Assembly: GCA_027083485.1 (NCBI GenBank)
Contig: JALWOO010000462.1
Coordinates: 1 to 5,184 of the forward strand
From: Amylibacter sp.
GTDB taxonomy: Bacteria > Pseudomonadota > Alphaproteobacteria > Rhodobacterales > Rhodobacteraceae
Direction: 5' to 3'
DNA: 5,184 nucleotides
In this document: piece after piece, positions 1 to 5,184 of the stretch
Layout of the letters: each line of letters opens with the position of its first letter
How positions within the stretch are numbered: position 1 is the stretch's first letter
The notes under the pieces: model-generated
What the model was told of the DNA's origin: nothing
The model's database searches: none
Seen by the model: only the letters and a program-made list of their open reading frames with translations
Made by a program: the position numbers and the translations under genes

Positions 1-13
1 AAATGAAACAGGC

Positions 14-1240
14 TTAACTGCCGTTGTGACGGAAATCCTCCGGCTTCAGGTTGTGGCGCTTGAGTTTGTCGTAAAAGGTTTTACGGGGCAAATTCAGATC
101 TTTGGCGGCAAAAGCCGCGCGACCGTCATGACGTGAAAGTGCCTCGACAATGACACCGCGTTCAAAGGCTTCGATTTGCTCTGACAGGCCTGGGCAGTTT
201 GCGCGTGTTTGCATTTCTTGCACACCCAGCGCCACCCGTTGGGCAAAGTTGCGCAATTCGGGCAGGTTTCCTTGCCATTCCCGCGCGCTGATTGTGGCGT
301 GGTGGCCATTGATTTCCGGCATTGGGCGATTGAGCGACCGGCAAGCCTGACGCACAAAGGATTCGAAAATTGCAGGTAAGTCCTCTTTGCGCTGGGCGAG
401 GCCGGGGACGGGCAGGGTTGCAACATCCAGAGCGTAAAACAGGTCAGGGTTCAACCCGTTTCGACGCAGTTCGCGCAAGGGTTGGTTTGAGGTTGTTATC
501 AGGCGAAAATCTGTGTTCTCGCTGAGTCGCAGGATGATTTGTTGCTGGCCCGTATTGGCTTCGGCAAGCCAGCGCAGGCACAGGGTGCCGTTTTGTACTT
601 CGCCGAGCAATTTGGGCATGCTTTCCAGGGTTAAATCGCGGCAATTTATTGACAGAAAAGGGCCTTCCGCTTCGGAAAGTTCATGCAAAGTGTGCGCTGC
701 AATGCGTTTGCCGCAGCCTTGGGGACCATGCAGATGCACGTTCACCGGCAAGACGGCATATTGGCGCAAGGCAGTGCGCAGAGAGTTGGCCGCAAGGGAT
801 GGGCCGGGAAAGTTCACTGCCGCGATATCGCCGCGTTCCAGCTGGCGTTCCAATGCGCGGGTCTTCAAGGTCAAGGCACGCAGTTCCAGCGCCTTGGAAA
901 GGACGCGAAGCAGGTCCTCTGGTGGACAGGGTTTGGTCAGGAAGTCATGCGCCCCTTCGTTGATGGCGCGTACGGCCATGGGGATGTCGCCTTGGCCTGT
1001 CAACACGATCACCGGCAGTTGTTCATCGCGCTGGCGGGCCAGTTGCAGCACATCGAAGCCGTCCTTGCCGGGCATGCGGATATCTGTCAGCACCACGCCG
1101 TCGAATTCGCGGGAGATGTGGTCCTTGGCCTCGATATAGGTTCCGGTCTGGGTGACGCGCATTCCGGCAAGGTCCAGGGTTTGAGCCAGAGACTGGCGCA
1201 AGGAGCGGTCGTCCTCGACGAGCAAAACATGTCCATTCAT
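14..1240 (-). CDS. dctD: DctD-type response regulator with a degenerate AAA+ domain
   Basis: Response regulator of C4-dicarboxylate transport, cytoplasmic partner of the DctB kinase encoded just upstream. The 408 residues form three parts. The receiver (about 1-120) has acidic Asp10/Asp11, phospho-acceptor Asp53 in TDIRMPG, Thr81 and Lys103. The AAA+ region (about 140-340) has Walker A GPQGCGK at 172-178. The C-terminal FIS-type helix-turn-helix (about 354-400) includes NLPRKTFYDKLKRH. The AAA+ part is decayed: the GAFTGA segment is absent, Walker B reads NGTLCLRW (217-224) without Asp-Glu, the arginine-finger motif reads LNPDLFYAL (263-271) with Asn264 and Ala270 at the Arg positions, and sensor II WQGNLPELRN (322-331) has Pro327. 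It is about 40 residues shorter than rhizobial DctD. The ATG at 1240 overlaps the dctB stop (ATGA) and follows an AGAGGA ribosome site. Phosphorylation and DNA binding should be intact; sigma-54 activation should not. DctD is preferred over other NtrC-family names because of the dctB/dctPQM context. Confidence 0.9.
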   Translation of the reverse strand: MNGHVLLVEDDRSLRQSLAQTLDLAGMRVTQTGTYIEAKDHISREFDGVVLTDIRMPGKDGFDVLQLARQRDEQLPVIVLTGQGDIPMAVRAINEGAHDFLTKPCPPEDLLRVLSKALELRALTLKTRALERQLERGDIAAVNFPGPSLAANSLRTALRQYAVLPVNVHLHGPQGCGKRIAAHTLHELSEAEGPFLSINCRDLTLESMPKLLGEVQNGTLCLRWLAEANTGQQQIILRLSENTDFRLITTSNQPLRELRRNGLNPDLFYALDVATLPVPGLAQRKEDLPAIFESFVRQACRSLNRPMPEINGHHATISAREWQGNLPELRNFAQRVALGVQEMQTRANCPGLSEQIEAFERGVIVEALSRHDGRAAFAAKDLNLPRKTFYDKLKRHNLKPEDFRHNGS

Positions 1241-2985
1241 GGGTGGTCCTCTGCGGTTTTCAGTTCCATGGTAAAGATGGCCCCGCCAAATGGGTGGTTC
1301 GCGCCTTTGATTTTGCCGCCAAAGCTCTGCACGATGCCATAGGAAATCGACAGGCCAAGCCCGAGCCCATGGCCACTGTCCACGGATTTTGTGGTGTAAA
1401 ATGGTTCGAATATCTTGTTTGGCGTGTTCAGGCCGGGGCCGGAATCGCGCAATGAAACGCGGGTGGTTCGGGGGCCGGGTTCCAGCATGATTTCAATGGT
1501 TTTCTGCTCCTGCCCTTGCATGGCATCCATGGCGTTGGACATCAGGTTGATCAGGACCTGTTGCAAACGTATGCCGCCGCCCATAACGCGCACAGGCGTT
1601 GTGCCGATATCTGCTTTGATGGTCACGCCTTCGTTACGGGCACGGATGCTGACAAGTTTGACCGCCTCGTTGATGACCTCGACCATATCGACAGGCCCAA
1701 CGGTTTTGTCCTCTTTGCGGGCAAAGGCGCGCAGGTTCTGGATGATCCGGTCCATACGTTTGGTCAGGCTTGAAATCTGGTGCAGGTTTTCCAGGGCTTC
1801 GGTGTTCCGGTTGCGCTGCAAAAGGATTTTACCGTTTTCGGCAAAGTTCTGGATCGCGGCAAGGGGTTGGTTGAGTTCGTGGCTCAGGCCGGCAGACATT
1901 TCGCCAAGGGCCGTCAGTTTTCCGGCCTGAACCAGTTCGTCTTGTGTACGGTGCAGTTGTTCTGTACGTCGTTCGACCCGTTGTTCCAGTTCACTGTTTG
2001 CCCGTTCCTCGATGGCTAGCCGTTCGGCCAAACGCAAGCGTCTTTGGCGCAGGGCATAAAAGGCCAGCGAGACAACGGCGAGCAGAGCGGCGGCCAACAT
2101 CGCCTGAAAGCGGGCTTGTTCCTGAGCATCTCGCACGTTGACAAATATCTGTGCGGTCATGTCGATCAAAGGCACTGGACGGGTCAGCGCCAGGCTGGTT
2201 TCCGGAAAGCTGTTGTGTTCCGGAATGTGCCAGAGCGTGTGGCCAAATACTGTTTTTTCTATATGCGCAGGCAGCGGAGAAAGCCCTGCCTCCGGATATT
2301 GGCGTTGGGCGTTTAGCAGTTCGACCAGTGCCGGGTCATAATCATACATTTTGAAGATTAAGTCGGATCTGTTTGATAAAAACACCACGCCGTTTTCATC
2401 GTGAAACAACAGGATTTGCGGATCTGCCCGCCAAACTGTTTCCAGAGCTTCGATATCGACCTTGACCACAATGACACCGATCGGTTTGGCATTGGCATCA
2501 CGAATTGGTCCGGCAAAGAAAAATCCACGCTGGAGCGAAGATGTACCCAAGGCATGAAAAAAGCCAAGCCCGCCATTGATGGCCTCCTGAAAATAGGGGC
2601 GAAAGGCATAGTTTTGGCCCATAAAGCTGCGCGGCAGGTAGGCGTTCGAGCTGGCAATGGTGGTGCCGTTTTTATCCAGAATGTAGATGTCTGAAGCCCC
2701 GGTTAAATCGGCATTACGTAACAAAAAGGCGTTGGTTTTTGCTGGGGTATTTGCTGGATCTAGTGCGCGGATGACTAAAGGGTGATCAGCGAGCAGACCG
2801 GGTAATTGGCGAAAACGTTCAAGCTGCCCCAGTAAACGGTCCGTCGCCTGTTCCAGCTGAACGGTTCCCGTGCGTTCCAATTGTGCCAGTGCTTCGCGGT
2901 AAGCAATGGCCCAATACCCCCAAACCAACGCCCCGCAGAGCGCCAGATAGATCGTAAAACCAGTCAGTCGTTTAATAGGTTTCAT
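1237..2985 (-). CDS. dctB: DctB sensor histidine kinase for C4-dicarboxylates
   Basis: Membrane sensor kinase that detects periplasmic C4-dicarboxylates and phosphorylates DctD. From the chosen ATG at 2985 it has 582 residues, close to the usual DctB length. Order: membrane helix 1 (about 8-28), periplasmic sensor region of double-PAS/Cache type (about 30-290, including YILDKNGTTIASS near 101-113 and RGFFFAGPI near 153-161), membrane helix 2 (about 293-312), a charged coiled-coil linker (about 315-355), then the HisKA motif GEMSAGLSHELNQPLAAIQN with phospho-acceptor His369. The ATPase domain shows the N box LINLMSNAMDAM (478-489), G1 DSGPGL (514-519), the F box FEPFYTTK (526-533) and G2 GHGLGLGLS (538-546). 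All catalytic motifs are intact, unlike in its partner DctD. The frame stays open to a TTG at 3060, but the internal ATG is preferred: it has a GGGA ribosome site six bases upstream, and starts directly before the KPIKR-plus-hydrophobic segment expected at the N terminus. The excluded stretch carries the DctD-like operators. Confidence 0.95.
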   Translation of the reverse strand: MKPIKRLTGFTIYLALCGALVWGYWAIAYREALAQLERTGTVQLEQATDRLLGQLERFRQLPGLLADHPLVIRALDPANTPAKTNAFLLRNADLTGASDIYILDKNGTTIASSNAYLPRSFMGQNYAFRPYFQEAINGGLGFFHALGTSSLQRGFFFAGPIRDANAKPIGVIVVKVDIEALETVWRADPQILLFHDENGVVFLSNRSDLIFKMYDYDPALVELLNAQRQYPEAGLSPLPAHIEKTVFGHTLWHIPEHNSFPETSLALTRPVPLIDMTAQIFVNVRDAQEQARFQAMLAAALLAVVSLAFYALRQRRLRLAERLAIEERANSELEQRVERRTEQLHRTQDELVQAGKLTALGEMSAGLSHELNQPLAAIQNFAENGKILLQRNRNTEALENLHQISSLTKRMDRIIQNLRAFARKEDKTVGPVDMVEVINEAVKLVSIRARNEGVTIKADIGTTPVRVMGGGIRLQQVLINLMSNAMDAMQGQEQKTIEIMLEPGPRTTRVSLRDSGPGLNTPNKIFEPFYTTKSVDSGHGLGLGLSISYGIVQSFGGKIKGANHPFGGAIFTMELKTAEDHP

Positions 2986-2991
2986 ACCGCA

Positions 2992-2996
2992 TCCCG
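2992..2996 (-). promoter_or_regulatory. Ribosome binding site that decides the dctB start
   Basis: On the minus strand CGGGA lies six bases before the ATG at 2985-2983. The alternative TTG start at 3060 would add 25 residues of unconvincing sequence and place operators in the coding region, so this site supports the shorter DctB. The match to the anti-Shine-Dalgarno sequence is only moderate. Confidence 0.5.
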
Positions 2997-3009
2997 TTTC
3001 ATGCCCATA

Positions 3010-3027
3010 TGTGCGGTTTTTCGCACG
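3010..3027. promoter_or_regulatory. DctD-type operator, site 1 (promoter-distal for dctP)
   Basis: Inverted repeat TGTGCG-N6-CGCACG, with five of six arm positions pairing (only the outermost pair fails). The arms and six-base spacing resemble the rhizobial DctD upstream activator palindrome at dctA (from memory, roughly TGTGCGG-N4-CCGCACA). It lies in the dctB leader, 25 bases upstream of the dctB ATG, and 32 bp centre to centre from a second copy, so the pair lies on the same face of the helix. The binding protein is inferred to be the DctD encoded here. Confidence 0.65.
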
Positions 3028-3040
3028 AAATACCACATCT

Positions 3041-3060
3041 TTGTGTGGAGAATCGCACAA
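3041..3060. promoter_or_regulatory. DctD-type operator, site 2 (promoter-proximal for dctP)
   Basis: Inverted repeat TTGTGTG-N6-CGCACAA, seven-base arms with one mismatch (T at 3046). It has the same half-site and spacer length as the copy at 3010-3027. Its centre is about 117 bp upstream of the start site predicted from the -24/-12-like element, a distance typical for enhancer-binding proteins. Occupancy could also affect divergent transcription of dctB. Confidence 0.65.
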
Positions 3061-3140
3061 AATCGAAGGTTACCTAAAGGAAATTAAGATAACTCATTGT
3101 AAATAAATATATAAATGGGAGGGTGGAAAATTCTTTTCGA
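3061..3140. other. AT-rich spacer between operators and dctP promoter
   Basis: Non-coding stretch with strong AT bias, richest at 3081-3116 (mostly A and T, including TAAATAAATATATAAAT). Such DNA is likely to be bent or flexible, which would suit looping between the operators and the dctP promoter, and it could hold the divergent dctB promoter. No good IHF consensus or convincing sigma-70 promoter was found. A small inverted repeat, GAAAA-TTC-TTTTC, sits at 3126-3138. Confidence 0.4.
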
Positions 3141-3157
3141 TTGGCAGCGGCATTGTC
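3141..3157 (+). promoter_or_regulatory. Candidate dctP promoter, imperfect sigma-54 -24/-12 element
   Basis: TTGGCA-GCGGCA-TTGTC fits the sigma-54 pattern TGGCAC-N5-TTGC in spacing, with GG at 3143-3144. The -12 element is GT (3155-3156) instead of GC, and the last C of TGGCAC is G. The predicted start would be near 3168, leaving a leader of about 44 bases to dctP. The same TTGGCA is also a 5/6 match to a sigma-70 -35 box, with a weak -10 candidate TTTGAG 17 bases later (3164-3169). Which sigma factor uses it cannot be settled from sequence, and the decayed AAA+ domain of DctD argues against sigma-54 activation by this regulator. Confidence 0.4.
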
Positions 3158-3172
3158 ATCCTGTTTGAGCAT

Positions 3173-3190
3173 CCGGGGGCGAATCCCCGG
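3173..3190 (+). promoter_or_regulatory. GC-rich hairpin in the dctP leader
   Basis: Perfect six-pair stem CCGGGG/CCCCGG with the six-base loop GCGAAT. It lies about five bases after the predicted transcription start and ends ten bases before the GGGAGAG ribosome site. It is not followed by a T run, so it is not a terminator. A 5' stem like this may protect an abundant mRNA from decay or tune translation; that role is inferred. Confidence 0.45.
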
Positions 3191-3211
3191 CGTATTTACT
3201 GGGAGAGTACT

Positions 3212-4219
3212 ATGAAATTTTTGACCACTGCTGCAACAGCTCTGGCTCTGACCGTTTCTGCAAATGCCGCGCTTGCTTCGGCTTGTGATCCGGGCGAGAT
3301 TGTTGTGAAATTCAGCCACGTAACCAACACCGACAAGCACCCTAAGGGGATTGCTGCGGCTTTGTTGGAAAAGCGCGTGAACGAGGAAATGAACGGCAAG
3401 ATGTGCATGGAAGTATATCCAAGCTCCACGCTGTACAATGATAACAAAGTGCTGGAAGCGATGCTGCAAGGCGACGTTCAGCTGGCGGCTCCTTCTCTGT
3501 CCAAGTTTGAAAAATTCACCAAGCAGTTCCGTATTTTCGATCTGCCGTTCATGTTCAACGACATGAAAGCGGTGAATGCATACCAGGCCTCCGAAGCGGG
3601 CCAAGGCATGCTGGATTCCATGCAAAAGCGTGGCCTGCAAGGGCTGGCATACTGGCACAACGGCATGAAGCAAATGTCGGCCAACAAGCCTCTGATTCAC
3701 CCATCTGATGCCAATGGCCTTAAGTTCCGTGTTCAGCCTTCCGACGTACTGGTTGCCCAAATGGAAGCCATCGGCGGTTCCCCTCAGAAAATGGCGTTTT
3801 CCGAAGTATACGGCGCGCTGCAGCAGGGTGTTGTTGATGGTCAGGAAAACACCTGGTCCAACATTTATGGTAAGAAATTCTTCGAGGTTCAGGACGGTGT
3901 GACCGAAACCAACCACGGTATCATTGATTATCTGCTGGTGACCAACATTGACTGGCTCGAAGGTCTGCCTGCCGATGTACGCGATCAATTCCTGAAAATC
4001 GTTGCCGAAGTTACCGAGGCCCGTAACGGCGAAGCCTATGCGCTGAACCAGAAGGCAAAACAGGCGATTATCGATGCCGGTGGTGTTGTGCGTGAACTGA
4101 CTGCAGAACAGCGTGCCGAGTGGGTTGAAGCAATGAAACCTGTTTGGGCCAAATTCGAAGGCGATGTAGGTGCGGACAACATCGCAGCTGCGCAAAAAAT
4201 CAACATGATGGCAAACTAA
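3212..4219 (+). CDS. dctP: DctP, periplasmic C4-dicarboxylate-binding protein of a TRAP transporter
   Basis: Extracytoplasmic solute receptor that captures C4-dicarboxylates such as succinate, malate or fumarate and delivers them to DctQM. It has 335 residues, normal for the DctP family. A Sec signal peptide (1-24) has a short KFL start, a hydrophobic core and an ASA cleavage site, so the mature protein begins at Cys25. Family features include FSHVTNTDKHPKG near 34-46, and the signature region GLKFRVQPSDVLVAQMEAIG with Arg173, the conserved carboxylate-binding arginine of TRAP receptors. GVVDGQENTWSNI follows, with Asn213. The only cysteines, Cys25 and Cys65, could form a disulfide. The ATG follows GGGAGAG at 3201-3207. 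It is the first gene of the operon, with a hairpin between it and dctQ that would favour its expression. Substrate assignment rests on the linked dctBD genes and family resemblance; the exact ligand preference is not visible. Confidence 0.95.
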   Translation: MKFLTTAATALALTVSANAALASACDPGEIVVKFSHVTNTDKHPKGIAAALLEKRVNEEMNGKMCMEVYPSSTLYNDNKVLEAMLQGDVQLAAPSLSKFEKFTKQFRIFDLPFMFNDMKAVNAYQASEAGQGMLDSMQKRGLQGLAYWHNGMKQMSANKPLIHPSDANGLKFRVQPSDVLVAQMEAIGGSPQKMAFSEVYGALQQGVVDGQENTWSNIYGKKFFEVQDGVTETNHGIIDYLLVTNIDWLEGLPADVRDQFLKIVAEVTEARNGEAYALNQKAKQAIIDAGGVVRELTAEQRAEWVEAMKPVWAKFEGDVGADNIAAAQKINMMAN

Positions 4220-4227
4220 GCCTGCTT

Positions 4228-4259
4228 GCGGCCCCCTTTTTCGGGGGCCGCTTTGTTTT
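4228..4259 (+). terminator. Terminator-like hairpin between dctP and dctQ
   Basis: Perfect nine-pair stem GCGGCCCCC/GGGGGCCGC (4228-4236 and 4243-4251) with loop TTTTTC, followed by the T-rich tract TTTGTTTT. It starts nine bases after the dctP stop and ends just before the dctQ ribosome site. It probably terminates part of the transcripts or protects the 3' end of a dctP-only mRNA, while read-through supplies dctQM. Confidence 0.85.
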
Positions 4260-4260
4260 C

Positions 4261-4267
4261 GGGGGAG
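4261..4267 (+). promoter_or_regulatory. Ribosome binding site that decides the dctQ start
   Basis: GGGGGAG lies three bases (AAC) before the ATG at 4271. The dctQ frame is open further upstream, to about 4226, but that extension runs through the terminator hairpin and encodes nothing DctQ-like. It is the best-placed purine-rich site and supports the ATG at 4271. Confidence 0.75.
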
Positions 4268-4270
4268 AAC

Positions 4271-4930
4271 ATGGAACATAACAAAGGCAGATTTGACCGG
4301 CTCGAGGAAACGCTGATTGCCAGCATCCTTGGCGCGATGACCTTGGTGACTTTCGCCAATGTGATTGCCCGTTTCGGTTTCAATTCAAACATTCTTTGGG
4401 CGCTGGAACTGACAGTCTATCTGTTTGCCTGGCTGGTGCTGTTGGGGGCGAGCTATGCGGTGAAAATTTCCGCGCATCTGGGTGTGGATGCGATCATCAA
4501 TCTGGTCGGTCCACGTATGCGCAAGGCAATGGCGCTTTTTGCTGTGGCCAGTTGCATTCTATATTCGGTTTTTCTGCTCAAGGGGTCTTGGGACTATTGG
4601 GCGAATTTTGCCAATCTGCCGGGCACCGAAGGCCGTTGGTTCCCTACCGGTTTTGAAGATAAATTCCGTGGCAAAGGCTGGTATGAAGTCGATTCCGTAG
4701 AGATGCCGGAGATCCTGCGGTTCCTGGAGGGTATTTTCAACGATGGCGATCATTATGAGAAAATCCCGCGTCTGATCCCCTATGCGGTGATGCCGCTTTC
4801 CATGTTTTTACTGCTGGTGCGTTTCGTTCAGGCCGCTATCCGGCTGTGGCGCGGCGAGATCGACAATATTATTGCCACCCACGAAGTCGAGGATGAACTC
4901 GACGAAATAGCCAAGAAAGCGGAGGGTTGA
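4271..4930 (+). CDS. dctQ: DctQ, small membrane subunit of the C4-dicarboxylate TRAP transporter
   Basis: Four-helix inner-membrane protein that pairs with DctM to form the permease fed by DctP. It has 219 residues from the ATG at 4271. Likely membrane helices are at about 14-33 (LIASILGAMTLVTFANVIAR), 41-63, 86-104 and 168-190. The ExxL...N.xxR pattern of helix 1 and the charged cytoplasmic segment around 65-85 (KISAHLGVDAIINLVGPRMRK) are typical of the DctQ family. Between helices 3 and 4 there is an unusually long hydrophilic segment (about 105-167), which makes the protein longer than the roughly 160-180 residues of many TRAP small subunits; as I recall, DctQ of Rhodobacter capsulatus is also long. 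The C-terminal tail is acidic (EVEDELDE, 205-212). Its last codons contain the GGAGGG ribosome site of dctM, which starts four bases after the dctQ stop, so the two are closely coupled. Confidence 0.93.
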   Translation: MEHNKGRFDRLEETLIASILGAMTLVTFANVIARFGFNSNILWALELTVYLFAWLVLLGASYAVKISAHLGVDAIINLVGPRMRKAMALFAVASCILYSVFLLKGSWDYWANFANLPGTEGRWFPTGFEDKFRGKGWYEVDSVEMPEILRFLEGIFNDGDHYEKIPRLIPYAVMPLSMFLLLVRFVQAAIRLWRGEIDNIIATHEVEDELDEIAKKAEG

Positions 4931-4934
4931 TCCC

Positions 4935-5184
4935 ATGGAAGTAATCCTCCTGTTTGTTATGATCATCAGCTTGCTGCTGATTGGCGTGCCGATTGCGATT
5001 AGCCTTGGTTTGTCCTCTGTTTTGTTTTTGTTGTGGTTTTCCGACAGCTCTTTGGCGTCGGTGGCGCAAACCCTGTTTAATGCCTTTGAGGGGCATTTCA
5101 CCCTGCTGGCGATCCCGTTTTTCATTCTGGCGTCTTCGTTCATGTCGACAGGTGGCGTGGCACGGCGGGTTATCCGGTTTTCGG
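4935..5184 (+). CDS. dctM: DctM, large membrane subunit of the TRAP transporter (5' part only)
   Basis: Only the first 83 codons are in the window; the frame is open to the end at 5184, where a complete DctM would be roughly 430-440 residues. The large subunit is the multi-helix permease that moves the C4-dicarboxylate inward using an ion gradient (sodium in characterised TRAP systems). Visible are a first hydrophobic segment (about 2-35) with GVPIAISLG at 17-25, typical of DctM N termini, and the family motif HFTLLAIPFFILASSFMSTGG at 54-74. The ATG at 4935 follows GGAGGG (4921-4926), which lies inside the end of dctQ. Confidence 0.93.
   Translation, partial: MEVILLFVMIISLLLIGVPIAISLGLSSVLFLLWFSDSSLASVAQTLFNAFEGHFTLLAIPFFILASSFMSTGGVARRVIRFS

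Noticed and set aside
1..13. Sequence downstream of dctD
   Set aside because: Only 13 bases remain in the window, too few to judge a terminator or a following gene.
683..1342. Open frames antisense to dctD (also 513-1139)
   Set aside because: They oppose an unambiguous receiver/FIS-domain gene, cross the dctB-dctD junction, and their translations show no recognisable domain.
2986..3060. N-terminal extension of DctB from a TTG at 3060
   Set aside because: The extra residues are not hydrophobic or domain-like, no clear ribosome site precedes the TTG, and the DNA is occupied by inverted repeats. The ATG at 2985 is better placed.
3061..3140. IHF site or sigma-70 promoter for dctB in the AT-rich spacer
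   Set aside because: The best IHF-like matches have three mismatches, and candidate -35/-10 pairs on the minus strand match at most 4/6 each. AT-rich DNA gives such hits by chance.
3272..3286. Lipoprotein signal for DctP because the mature protein starts with Cys
   Set aside because: The residues before Cys25 are A-S-A, so the Leu expected at -3 of a lipobox is at -4. Signal peptidase I cleavage after ASA is the better reading.
4226..4270. Upstream extension of DctQ
   Set aside because: The extra codons lie in the terminator stem and tail, and a ribosome site lies directly before the ATG at 4271.
3074..4279. Open frame of 401 codons antisense to dctP
   Set aside because: It covers dctP completely on the opposite strand. 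Its translation shows no coherent domain and it reads through the terminator and the promoter region. It is a by-product of dctP codon usage.

Overview
The window holds a C4-dicarboxylate uptake locus: a two-component system, dctB-dctD, on the minus strand, divergent from a tripartite TRAP transporter operon, dctP-dctQ-dctM, on the plus strand. Gene content, protein style (for example the DctP signal peptide) and the Rhizobium-type DctD operators suggest an alphaproteobacterium, most likely of the Rhodobacterales/roseobacter group. That placement is inferred from recall of families; no search was run. There are no RNA genes, mobile elements or CRISPR arrays, and coding density is high.

Layout. 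14-1240 (minus) encodes the response regulator DctD. 1237-2985 (minus) encodes the sensor kinase DctB; its stop overlaps the DctD start in an ATGA, so the two are probably translationally coupled. 2986-3211 is the divergent control region. It carries two TGTGYG-N6-CGCACR inverted repeats (3010-3027 and 3042-3059), an AT-rich stretch, a sigma-54-like -24/-12 element around 3141-3157 with a wrong base at -12, and a GC-rich hairpin in the presumed dctP leader. 3212-4219 (plus) encodes the periplasmic binding protein DctP. A terminator-like hairpin at 4228-4259 follows it. 4271-4930 encodes the small membrane subunit DctQ, and from 4935 the large membrane subunit DctM begins and runs off the window.

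How it works together (family knowledge plus inference): DctB would sense external C4-dicarboxylates through its periplasmic domain and phosphorylate DctD on Asp53. DctD would bind the two operators and control dctPQM and possibly dctBD. DctP captures succinate, malate or fumarate in the periplasm and hands it to the DctQM ion-coupled permease. The hairpin after dctP would favour more binding protein than membrane subunits.

The most notable point is that DctD looks like a sigma-54 enhancer-binding protein whose AAA+ engine is broken. Walker A is intact, but the GAFTGA segment is deleted, Walker B has lost its acidic residues, both arginine-finger positions and the sensor II arginine are replaced, and a second stretch is missing after Walker B. 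Yet rhizobial-type DctD operators and an enhancer-like spacing to a near-sigma-54 promoter remain. This suggests a regulator and promoter moved away from, or moving away from, sigma-54 control, comparable to NtrC and HupR of Rhodobacter capsulatus. I see no sign of a wholly new kind of system.
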